Assembly: GCA_036274895.1 (NCBI GenBank)
Contig: DASUEU010000069.1
Span: 186,001 to 250,000, forward strand
Direction of reading: 5' to 3'
Length of the DNA stretch: 64,000 nt
DNA from: CALMKX01 sp036274895
GTDB taxonomy: Bacteria; Acidobacteriota; Thermoanaerobaculia; Multivoradales; SZUA-115
In this document: positions 8,588 to 15,946 of the stretch, piece by piece
Layout of the letters: each line of letters begins with the position of its first letter
Numbering within the stretch: position 1 is the stretch's first letter
The notes under the pieces: model-generated
Database searches by the model: none
Told to the model about the DNA's origin: nothing
What the model saw: the letters and a program-made list of their open reading frames with translations, nothing else
Made by a program: the position numbers and the translations under genes

Positions 8588-11500
8588 TCACCGCACCCGC
8601 AGTTGGTCTTTGGCGGCTGGGAGCAGACGGATTGAGCGGGCGTGCTCGGGGTCCTGGAAGAAGAGCTTCAGGTAGGGCCGCTTCGGCCACAGGCCGGAGG
8701 GCACCGGGATGCGGCCGTGGCCGGCCTCGAGGGGCAGCGCATCCAGCCTCGCCACCACCTCGCCGTCGCTGGCCGACACCGGTACCGCCTGTGGCTTGGC
8801 CACTACCAGAAGGCTGGGGAGCGCGCCGAGGCCGTCCGTGCAGGCCACCTCGATCCAGGCGTCGGTGACCGTGCGGGAGAGCAGGCCGCGCCGGGTTTCC
8901 ACCTGGTAGCGCGCCACGGTCTCCTGGCCGCCACTGTCGAGCACCGTCGCCGGGGGCGCGTACAGGTCCTGCCCGGGCACGGCGATGAAAACCGCGAAGT
9001 AGTGGCGGCGGCGTTCGAGGTAGGGGATCAGGTGGCAGTCGGCCGAGCCGTACTCCGCGCGGGTGACGCGCACACGCCGACCGCCACCGCCCCGAGGGTC
9101 CTGCGGCGGGCCGTCCTCCGCCCAGGCCACCACGGCGGCCTCGGCGCCGCGCGGCCAGTCCCAGGTCAAGGCCAGGCCATTGCCCACGCGGCGCGCGGCG
9201 AGCCGCGTCGCGCCCTCCAGGTTGAGCACCTCCACTGCCTTGCCCACTACGGCCGTGCCGGCGTGCAAGGAGATCGGCACAAGCTGGAAACGACCTGGCC
9301 CGGGCAGGGTCGCTTCGAGGGCCGAGCCGCCGGCGGTGGCGAGCCGCTCGCCGAGCCGGGCGAGCGCGGCGACCGGCGTCACCGTGCCCTCGGGAGGAGC
9401 CCCGCCGGATCCGGCCACCAGACGGATCTCCACCTGTGCCCCGGCGACCGGCGACCAGCGCAGCCGCACCCGGTCGCCCTGCCGCTCGACCACGAGGTCG
9501 CGGACCGGCGCCGGCGGCGCGGTGGGAGAGACCGAGACGACGAGCCCGCCGGAAGCCAGCTCGCCCCCGGGTCGTGCCGGATCCGCGAAGACCGAGGTCA
9601 CCCGGTAGCGATAGGTCTCTCCGTTGGTGAGACCACCGTCCAGGGCTCCCGAAGCCGTGACCGGCACGAGCACTGCGCCTTCGTTACCACCCGGCGGTGC
9701 GCTCCGCAGCCGCCGCACCTCGACGCGCAGGCAGCCGGGAGGCGGCTGCCAGCCGAGCCGCACGCTGCCGTCCCCGGCTTCCGCTTCGAGCCCCGCCACC
9801 TCGCCCAGGCGCAGGTGGGGACCGCTCACGGCGGCGCCCTGGCTCGTGGCGCCGCTGCGCACGGCGTAGACGGCGTAGCACCAGGGCACCCCGACCGTGG
9901 CCCCCGGGTCGTCGAGGGCCTGGGCGGCGACTTCGGCGACCACCTCGCCGTCCTCGGGGCCGTGGGGGATCCCGCCTCGTTTGCGCAGCACGCGGTAGCG
10001 CTGGCGCTGGGGGTCTGCTCCTGCCCCGGCTCGCCAGGTCAGGCGCAGCCCGTTGGTGAGCACGCTCACAGAAAGGTCGGTGGGTGGGGGAGGCGGGGTC
10101 GCCGCCGCCGCCCGCAGCGCCGGCTCGAAGTCGGCGCAGGCGGCCAATGCCTGGTCCAGCCGAGCCAGCACCCCGGCCGCGTCGGCGCCGCTGGCGCGCA
10201 GCTTCTCCGCCTCGGCGACGAGGTTCTGGGCACGGGCGAGCCCCTCCTCGATCTGCCGGCTCAGGCGCTCGGTGCCCGCTCGCCCGAGGTTGCGCTGGAA
10301 CCGTCCGAGCGCGGTCTGGGCCGCGGCCAGCCGGCGCTCGGCGACCAGCTTCTCGATCGCGAGCAGGGCCGCCTCGCGCTCCTGCCGGCGCGCCTGGACC
10401 CGCTCCCGGACCGCCAGCGCCGACTGCCACTCGGGCCAGAGCTGGAGGGCCCGGTCGCAGCGGTCGACGGCGGCTGCCAGGGCTCCGTCGAGGAGCAGAC
10501 TCTCCGCCTCCTCGAGCAGAGAAGCGACCAGCGGTGCGTCCCCAACCCGGGCGCCACACCCCTGGCAGGCTGCCGCCGAGCTGGGGTTGGCGGCATGGCA
10601 GCGGGGGCAGGGCAGCACCAGGGGCTTCCCGCACTCCGGACAGCGCTGGGCCCCGGCGGCGGCGAGGGCCGAGCAGAAACCGCAGAGCTGGAGGGTCTCG
10701 GCCGGCAGAGGAGAGGCGTCGCGGGCCACTCGCCACTTGCGGGTGGCGGCGTAGTCCTCGACGTAGGCCAGCGCGTCCTCGCTCGAGACTCCCCGTTTGC
10801 GGGCCAACTGGAGGAGAGCGTCGACCTCCTCCCGGCCGAGGCGGCCGTCCCGTCCCGCCTCCTCCAGGCGGGGCTTGAGCGGCTCCATGGCCTCGACCGC
10901 CAGGGTGGCGTCGTAGCGGGCCTTCTTCTCGTCGTCGGCGAAGACCTGCCGGGCCAGGCCGGCGAGGGCGTTGACGGCGGTGTCCCGGGGCGTGGGAGTG
11001 GGGCGGTTCAAGCTCTCGCGGTACTTCTCGTCCGCCCGAGCGACCAGGGCCTGGGGCGAGCTCTGCGCCCGAAGCTCGAGGAGCTCGTAGAGGCTGGTGA
11101 GCCCCAGGTGATCGAGGTTCTCCCGCACCTTCTTGGCGAGAGCGGGCTCCAGCTTGAGCCGTGCCGGCCGTTTGCCCTCCTCGCTGGACCTCTCGCTGGC
11201 CCGGCGAACACCGGCCGCGACCAGCCGCTTCTCGATCTCCCCGCGGGAGAGCGGAGCGAGCTCTTTGGTGAGCTTGGCCACGAAGGCGTCGTCCCAGCCG
11301 TCGCCGCTCGCCCGCAGGAGGTGGATCGCCTCGTCCAGCTCGCTCAGCAGCTTCTTGCGCGCCGCCTCGGCAAGCTGGCGGGCCGCCTGGGCCTCGGCAG
11401 CCCGTTTCCGCGGGTCGAGCAGCGCCCCGCGCAGCTCCGGCAGCAGGGCCAGATTGGCCTTGGCGGCCAGCTGGGCCTTGGGGTTGCCCATGGCCTGCCG

Positions 11501-11608
11501 AGACCACTCCAGCCTCTTCTCCTCGATCCGCCGGTCGATGGCGGCAGCGTCCTCGATCCCCGGATCGAGCTCCAGGAGGAGGTAGAAGTTGGGGCGTCCG
11601 GCGGCCAT
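8588..11608 (-). CDS. J-like / double zinc-ribbon / FN3-like partner of the operon Hsp70
   Basis: The product is 1006 residues. Two segments resemble J domains: residues ~7-72 begin NFYLLLELDPG, and ~171-234 begin TSLYELLELR and end FADDEKKARYD. Neither contains the HPD tripeptide that stimulates Hsp70 ATPase. Two CxxC...CxxC zinc ribbons follow (C309/312/323/326 and C334/337/348/351), then coiled or TPR-like helices (about 355-505), then at least three FN3-like beta domains (about 512-780) and a beta-rich C-terminus. The gene lies 21 bases after the Hsp70 gene. I infer that it brings the chaperone to clients or to the GTPase module. The missing HPD argues against a normal co-chaperone cycle. 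Confidence 0.7.
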   Translation of the reverse strand: MAAGRPNFYLLLELDPGIEDAAAIDRRIEEKRLEWSRQAMGNPKAQLAAKANLALLPELRGALLDPRKRAAEAQAARQLAEAARKKLLSELDEAIHLLRASGDGWDDAFVAKLTKELAPLSRGEIEKRLVAAGVRRASERSSEEGKRPARLKLEPALAKKVRENLDHLGLTSLYELLELRAQSSPQALVARADEKYRESLNRPTPTPRDTAVNALAGLARQVFADDEKKARYDATLAVEAMEPLKPRLEEAGRDGRLGREEVDALLQLARKRGVSSEDALAYVEDYAATRKWRVARDASPLPAETLQLCGFCSALAAAGAQRCPECGKPLVLPCPRCHAANPSSAAACQGCGARVGDAPLVASLLEEAESLLLDGALAAAVDRCDRALQLWPEWQSALAVRERVQARRQEREAALLAIEKLVAERRLAAAQTALGRFQRNLGRAGTERLSRQIEEGLARAQNLVAEAEKLRASGADAAGVLARLDQALAACADFEPALRAAAATPPPPPTDLSVSVLTNGLRLTWRAGAGADPQRQRYRVLRKRGGIPHGPEDGEVVAEVAAQALDDPGATVGVPWCYAVYAVRSGATSQGAAVSGPHLRLGEVAGLEAEAGDGSVRLGWQPPPGCLRVEVRRLRSAPPGGNEGAVLVPVTASGALDGGLTNGETYRYRVTSVFADPARPGGELASGGLVVSVSPTAPPAPVRDLVVERQGDRVRLRWSPVAGAQVEIRLVAGSGGAPPEGTVTPVAALARLGERLATAGGSALEATLPGPGRFQLVPISLHAGTAVVGKAVEVLNLEGATRLAARRVGNGLALTWDWPRGAEAAVVAWAEDGPPQDPRGGGGRRVRVTRAEYGSADCHLIPYLERRRHYFAVFIAVPGQDLYAPPATVLDSGGQETVARYQVETRRGLLSRTVTDAWIEVACTDGLGALPSLLVVAKPQAVPVSASDGEVVARLDALPLEAGHGRIPVPSGLWPKRPYLKLFFQDPEHARSIRLLPAAKDQLRVR

Positions 11609-11629
11609 GGTTCCCTCGGCTCGCCTCGC

Positions 11630-13288
11630 TCAGGCCACGTCCAGGGCGCGGTTCTGGTCCCGGGCCTCGATCACTTCTTCGCGCGAGAGGATCGATTTGG
11701 TCTCGATCTCGGTACGGATCTCGCCACCGGTGGTCAGGTCCCGGCCGTGCACCTTGAGCAGACCGTCGGGTCCGAGGTCGAAGGTCACCTCGATGGGGGA
11801 GCCCTGGGGCACCGGGCGGCTGAACGTGAGCACGGTCTCCCCGATCAAGGCACTGTCGGAGATCTCCACCTGCTCGCTGGTGAGTCGGTTCTCCATGCAC
11901 CGCATGTCGACCCTGGTTTGGCCCTCGGCGACGGTGAAGAACTCCTGGGAGATGGTCTTCGGCACCTGCTGGTTGACCAGGATCAGGTTGAAGACCACGT
12001 CGCGATGGCTCTCGTTGAGCGCCACCATGCCGAAGCTCTTGGACGAGACGTTGGTCACTCGCGTTTCGTGCAGGGTCCTGACCGCCACGAGCGACAGGCC
12101 GTGGTTGCGGGCCACGTCCTCCTGGGCCCGTTCGATCACTTTCTGATCGGCCACTGAAAGATCGACCTTCTCGCTCTGCTGGCCGGTCAGCTCGGCCACC
12201 CGGAGGCGGATCTGCTCGCCGAGGTAGCACTTGTAGCCGAACAGGGCGGCGCCCTTGGCCACCGCCTGATTGGGGTCGAACTGGCGCACCTCGAAGGGGA
12301 AGCGGCTCTTCACCGCCTCGATCACCTGGGGCATGTAGGTCGAGCCGCCGACCAGGAGCAGCTTGTCGATCCTGGCGTAGCCCTTGGCCTGGGCCTTGTC
12401 GAGCTCTTCCTGGGTGAGCGTCAGGGTGCGCTCGAGCAGGTGGGCGGTCAGCTCGTTGAAGGTGGCGCGGGAGATCTCGACCTTGACCTTCTCGCCGCCG
12501 AAGCTCACCGACTGGGAGACCGACTCACGGCTGGACAGCAGCTTCTTGCACTTCTCGGCGTCGGTGAGCAGCTCCTGGTAGGTCTCGAGGTCCTCGAGCA
12601 GGGAGTCCGCCGAGGTGCCGGTCTGCTCCTCGAAGCGTTGCGCCAAGTAGGTCACCAGGGCGTCGTCCCAGTCCTTGCCCCCCAGCTGGTGGTCGCCACC
12701 GGTGCAGATCACCGTGATGTCGCCGCCCTTGATCTCGATCAGCGTCACGTCGAAGGTGCCTCCGCCCAGGTCGTAGACCAGGATCACCTGGTCGTCCTTC
12801 TGATCGATGCCGTAGGCCAGGGCCGCAGCGGTGGGCTCGGGGATGACGTAGAGGACGTTCAGGCCGGCGATCTCCCCGGCCTGCTTGGTGGCCTCCTTCT
12901 CGTTGATGCCGAAGTAGGCCGGGCAAGTGATCACCACGTCTTCGACCTTTTCGTTCAAGAGCTTCTCGGCGTCGCCCACCACCTTGCGCAGGATGAGGGC
13001 GGAGACGGCCTGGGGCTTGTAGCTCTTGCCGTGGAAGGAGCGCTCCCAGTGCGGGTCGCCCATCGAGCGCTTGACCGTCGAGACGCACAGGTCGGGGTGG
13101 ATCGCCACCACTCCCTTGGCGCCTTCCCCCACGACCACGTTGTCCGCGCTCTCGAAATACACCACCGAAGGGGTGGTCGCCTCCCCCTCGGCGTTGGCGA
13201 GCACGACCGGCTTGCCGTGCTCGTCGACGTGGGCGATGCAGGAGTAGGTGGTGCCGAGGTCGATGCCGTAGACGCGCCTGGCGCTCAT
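11630..13288 (-). CDS. dnaK: Hsp70-family chaperone (DnaK-like paralog)
   Basis: ATG 13288 overlaps the stop of the GrpE-like gene and follows AAGGAGG. The nucleotide-binding domain is intact: DLGTTYS (10-16), EPTAAALAYG (151-160), YDLGGGTFDV (172-181) and a VGGST motif. At 552 residues it is about 85 shorter than typical DnaK. The beta substrate-binding domain is present, but the C-terminal lid is mostly missing and there is no acidic tail. Hsp70s use ATP to bind and release unfolded segments. The reduced lid and dedicated neighbours suggest a specialised client, perhaps an operon component. It is probably not the housekeeping DnaK. Confidence 0.88.
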   Translation of the reverse strand: MSARRVYGIDLGTTYSCIAHVDEHGKPVVLANAEGEATTPSVVYFESADNVVVGEGAKGVVAIHPDLCVSTVKRSMGDPHWERSFHGKSYKPQAVSALILRKVVGDAEKLLNEKVEDVVITCPAYFGINEKEATKQAGEIAGLNVLYVIPEPTAAALAYGIDQKDDQVILVYDLGGGTFDVTLIEIKGGDITVICTGGDHQLGGKDWDDALVTYLAQRFEEQTGTSADSLLEDLETYQELLTDAEKCKKLLSSRESVSQSVSFGGEKVKVEISRATFNELTAHLLERTLTLTQEELDKAQAKGYARIDKLLLVGGSTYMPQVIEAVKSRFPFEVRQFDPNQAVAKGAALFGYKCYLGEQIRLRVAELTGQQSEKVDLSVADQKVIERAQEDVARNHGLSLVAVRTLHETRVTNVSSKSFGMVALNESHRDVVFNLILVNQQVPKTISQEFFTVAEGQTRVDMRCMENRLTSEQVEISDSALIGETVLTFSRPVPQGSPIEVTFDLGPDGLLKVHGRDLTTGGEIRTEIETKSILSREEVIEARDQNRALDVA

Positions 13289-13956
13289 CGTGAGCCTCCT
13301 TGTGGTTCCTGGACCTGGTTCGGGGCCGCGACGAAGACCGCGACCCGTTCTTTCTGCAACAGCGAATCCCCCAGCTCGAAGCCCGGGCGGAGGCGTTCGG
13401 CCAGCTGACCGACCAGGGCCGGCTCGGCCGTCTGGCAGGTGCGGGCTGCCAGCTGGCGGCGGCCGTCGAAGCTCTCGCCGGGCGCCTCGAAGCGCGTGAC
13501 CCCGTGCTGGTCGAGCAGGGTCTCGACGTCGTCCCGGAAGCCTGCCAGGTAGCTCTGGAAGCGCTCCCGGGTCAGTTCCTCGCCAGCTCGCTCGGCGAGC
13601 GCATCGGCCAGCCGCCCGAGGTCGTCGTGGAGGCGGATCAACCCGCGCAGCAGGGGCTGCTGGGCACGCAGCAGCAAGTCGCCCTTGTGGGCCTGCAGCT
13701 CCGCGTGGAGCCGGTCGATCTGCTGCTCTTTGAATTGGTCGTAGGCGAGCTTGTCGGCGAACAGCCGCTCGAGCGTCTCGAAGCCGTCCTCCAGCCTCCG
13801 CTCGAGATGGCTCCAGGGCGGGCCAGTTTCGAGGCTCGGCTCGGACGGCGACGAGTAGATGGTGCAGATGGGCTCGGCAGGAGGTGGAAGCTCGATCGAG
13901 GGCCCTTCCTCCATCGGCTCGGGCAGTACGGGCTGAGACGGTGTCTCCGGCTCCAT
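13285..13956 (-). CDS. grpE: GrpE-like nucleotide exchange factor
   Basis: This is the first gene of the operon, with GAGGAGG before ATG 13956 and a 4-base overlap with the Hsp70 gene. The 223-residue product has a Pro/Glu-rich N-terminus (1-50), a long coiled-coil helix (about 50-105), a helical bundle, and a C-terminal beta segment (RPGFELGDSLLQKERVAVFV, about 188-207). That segment matches the GrpE pattern preceding the conserved valines. GrpE dimers exchange ADP on Hsp70. Sequence similarity is divergent, but length, architecture and adjacency to the Hsp70 gene agree. Confidence 0.75.
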   Translation of the reverse strand: MEPETPSQPVLPEPMEEGPSIELPPPAEPICTIYSSPSEPSLETGPPWSHLERRLEDGFETLERLFADKLAYDQFKEQQIDRLHAELQAHKGDLLLRAQQPLLRGLIRLHDDLGRLADALAERAGEELTRERFQSYLAGFRDDVETLLDQHGVTRFEAPGESFDGRRQLAARTCQTAEPALVGQLAERLRPGFELGDSLLQKERVAVFVAAPNQVQEPQGGSR

Positions 13957-14096
13957 GGCGCCTCCTCGGTGGCCGAGCAGCCGTTCGGGCGCTGGCCTAG
14001 CGCCTCCAGACCCGGTGAGGTAGGGAAGGTTGAGGAACCACGACCGCTCAACCGGGCGACCTCGCAGCGTGTCTGGAGAGGCGTCAAGGGGGACTC
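13957..14096. promoter_or_regulatory. Divergent promoter region with nested inverted repeats
   Basis: These 140 bases separate the Hsp70/GTPase operon (minus) from the vWA gene (plus), so promoters for both should lie here. There are two nested inverted repeats. The outer pair is CGCCTCCAGAC (14001-14011) with GTCTGGAGAGGCG (14071-14083). The inner pair is GGTTGAG (14028-14034) with CTCAACC (14047-14053). They could be operators or mRNA structure. I cannot assign clear -35/-10 boxes. Confidence 0.45.
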
Positions 14097-15584
14097 ATGC
14101 GCATCCGCTCCCGCTACTTCTTCCTCAGCGGCGGCCTCGGAGGGCTGGCCGGCTTCGCGCTCACCGAGCTGCTTCCCGCCGGAGGTGGCGCCACCGCCGG
14201 CCGGGGCGGCACCCTGGCCCAGGTGACGCTTTACTTCGCGATCTTCGGGCTGGCGGTGGGCGCGGCCTTGGGGATGACGGAGGGACTGGTGCGCCGGAAC
14301 CGGCCGCGCCTGCTCCTGGGGGCAGCGCTGGGTCTGATCCTCGGTGGGCTTGGCGGAGCTCTGGGGGGCGCCGTGGGCCAATGGCTTTACGGGTTGGCTC
14401 CGGAGCGCTACGCACTGCGTTCCACCGCCGACTTCCCCCTGGTGCTCGACTCTTCGGGCAGCATGAAGGAGGCCTTCTTCTTCGGCAACGACCCCTGGGG
14501 CCGGCGGCGCGATGCCGCTCGGGACTTGATCGACGGCCTGGCGTCTACGAACCGAGTGGCCGTCGTTGACTTCGATGAGCAGGGCTCACTGCTCTTCCCC
14601 TTGACCGAGCTTGCGACCTCCAGCGACCGGCAGGCTGCCCGAGCGGCGGTGGGCCGGGTGGACGATAGCGGCGGCACGGACTTGACGGCCGGGCTGTCGG
14701 TAGGTCTCGGCGAGCTGGCCCGGAGCTGGGATCCCGTGCGGCCGCAGCATCTGATCTTCCTCACCGATGGCGACGCTGCCTACGACCCGAGGCTCGCCGA
14801 GCAGGCACGGCAGGCCGGCGTGAAGGTCCACACCGTCGGGTTGGGCTCGGGAGTGAAAGGAGACCTGCTGGCCGGGATCGCCACGGCCACCGGAGGCACC
14901 TACTACCCGGTCGCCCGGGCCTCGGCCCTGGTGGCGACCTTCCGCCAGATCCTCGAGCGCTCCACCAGCATGGTCCAGCACGGGCAGGGCACGGCCTCCA
15001 CCGACACCGAGCCTTTGACCAAGCCGTGGCTGCGCTACGCCCTGCGCGTGCTCTCCTGGGCTGTGATGGGCCTACTGCTGGGCCTGGGCCAGGGTGTGCC
15101 CTACAACACGCGTGAGGACCTGCGGGCCTGTGGGCTCGGGGGGCTGCTGGGCGGCGCTCTCGGCGGCCTGCTCTTCGACCCCATCACCCAGCACGTGGCG
15201 CTCGGAGCCGGTCTCGCCGGCCGGACCCTGGCCGACGTCGCGGTCGGGGCCTCGATCGGCGGCTCCCTGCGGCTGTCCCAGCAGAAGATCGTGGAAGCGT
15301 CCGGCAAGCCCACCCGCCAGCTGGTGACCTTCTTGCCAGCGAGCGATCGCCGGCTCGTCCAAGTCCCCTCTCAGCCCCAGCCGCAGCCACCACCAGCGCG
15401 GCCCGAAGCACCGCCCGCCGCGCCCGAGCGCCCGCTCTTGTCGAGCTTCTCCCAGAAGTACCCCGACCAGGCGCAGGCCATGGCTCGCGCCTACCGTGAA
15501 GGGGGCTACGGCCTGAGCGAGATCGCCAAGGCCTTCGGCGTCTCGATCGCTGCCGTGCGACGGGCCGTAGACGAGAAGCGGTAG
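14097..15584 (+). CDS. Membrane vWA-domain protein with C-terminal HTH-like tail
   Basis: ATG 14097 follows AAGGGGG. The 495-residue product has two or three N-terminal hydrophobic, Gly-rich helices (about 5-100). A vWA domain follows with an intact MIDAS: DSSGS (118-122), T194 in the SGGTDLT segment, and FLTDGD (221-226). A second Gly-rich hydrophobic block comes next (about 318-390), then a Pro-rich linker, then a short tail (about 455-495) whose pattern (YGLSEIAKAFGVSIAAVRRA) looks like a helix-turn-helix of the resolvase or sigma-region-4 type. vWA domains bind protein ligands through a metal ion and pair with NTPases in conflict systems. Its divergence from the GTPase/Hsp70 operon suggests a joint function. 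Confidence 0.78.
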   Translation: MRIRSRYFFLSGGLGGLAGFALTELLPAGGGATAGRGGTLAQVTLYFAIFGLAVGAALGMTEGLVRRNRPRLLLGAALGLILGGLGGALGGAVGQWLYGLAPERYALRSTADFPLVLDSSGSMKEAFFFGNDPWGRRRDAARDLIDGLASTNRVAVVDFDEQGSLLFPLTELATSSDRQAARAAVGRVDDSGGTDLTAGLSVGLGELARSWDPVRPQHLIFLTDGDAAYDPRLAEQARQAGVKVHTVGLGSGVKGDLLAGIATATGGTYYPVARASALVATFRQILERSTSMVQHGQGTASTDTEPLTKPWLRYALRVLSWAVMGLLLGLGQGVPYNTREDLRACGLGGLLGGALGGLLFDPITQHVALGAGLAGRTLADVAVGASIGGSLRLSQQKIVEASGKPTRQLVTFLPASDRRLVQVPSQPQPQPPPARPEAPPAAPERPLLSSFSQKYPDQAQAMARAYREGGYGLSEIAKAFGVSIAAVRRAVDEKR

Positions 15585-15594
15585 GGGCTCTGGC

Positions 15595-15611
15595 CGGCGC
15601 TGCTTGCGCCG
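15595..15611 (+). terminator. Candidate hairpin after the vWA gene
   Basis: CGGCGC (15595-15600) and GCGCCG (15606-15611) form a perfect 6-bp GC stem with a 5-base loop, 10 bases after the vWA stop. No T run follows, so this is a weak terminator call. Confidence 0.35.
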
Positions 15612-15657
15612 CTCTCAACCTTCGCTGTCTGGAGGGGTCCAAAGAAGTGTCGGCAGC

Positions 15658-15685
15658 TCCAGAAGCGAGGCCGCTCAGTTCTGGA
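15658..15685 (+). promoter_or_regulatory. Inverted repeat next to the RBS of the 35-residue ORF
   Basis: TCCAGAA (15658-15664) and TTCTGGA (15679-15685) are a perfect inverted repeat with a 14-base loop. It ends directly before AAAGGA, the likely ribosome site of the small ORF at 15698. It could be an mRNA switch or a protein operator. Confidence 0.35.
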
Positions 15686-15697
15686 AAGGAATGTGCC

Positions 15698-15805
15698 ATG
15701 GGCCTCTTCGGACGACGCAACCTCCACGAGCTGCTCAAAGAGCCTGATCCACCACCTCTCATCAAGACCCCCAACACTCTCCAGCTCGCTCTCCAACTGT
15801 CATGA
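15698..15805 (+). CDS. 35-residue small ORF upstream of a C25-like peptidase
   Basis: ATG 15698 is preceded by GGAAAGGA at good spacing. The frame encodes a basic N-terminus (MGLFGRRNLHELL) followed by a polar, Pro-rich tail, and stops at 15805. It could be a real microprotein, a leader peptide, or the remnant of a longer gene. At two other loci in this window (43338 and 61890) a small protein gene also precedes a caspase-fold protease, which makes a real gene more likely. No family is recognised. Confidence 0.4.
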   Translation: MGLFGRRNLHELLKEPDPPPLIKTPNTLQLALQLS

Positions 15806-15817
15806 ATCTTTGTGGGA

Positions 15818-15849
15818 CAGCAGTGCCCTCCACCGAACCAGTAGTGCCC
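15818..15849 (+). promoter_or_regulatory. Direct repeat pair CAGYAGTGCCC
   Basis: CAGCAGTGCCC (15818-15828) and CAGTAGTGCCC (15839-15849) are direct repeats differing at one base. Their 21-base period places them on the same face of the helix. They lie just upstream of the promoter candidate for the peptidase gene at 15947, so they may bind a dimeric regulator. Confidence 0.35.
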
Positions 15850-15862
15850 AACCGGCTGACTG

Positions 15863-15892
15863 TTGGAGTGGTCGGGGCGGTAAACAGATACG
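15863..15892 (+). promoter_or_regulatory. Promoter candidate for the C25-like peptidase gene
   Basis: TTGGAG (15863-15868), an 18-base spacer and GATACG (15887-15892) match the arrangement TTGGAC-18-GATACG found before the sulfatase gene at 55862; both continue as GATACGCT. The likeness to sigma-70 consensus is moderate. The start codon lies 55 bases downstream. Confidence 0.35.
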
Positions 15893-15946
15893 CTAGAAGT
15901 TTGGCTGGGGCACGTTCCCGGCCGATCGGCGTAAAGAGGGAATGCT

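Noticed and set aside
8642..12157. Open frame of about 1170 codons on the plus strand opposite the J-like and Hsp70 genes
   Set aside because: It is antisense to two strongly supported genes, has Gln/Arg/Gly-rich composition and no ribosome site; long antisense frames are expected at this GC content.
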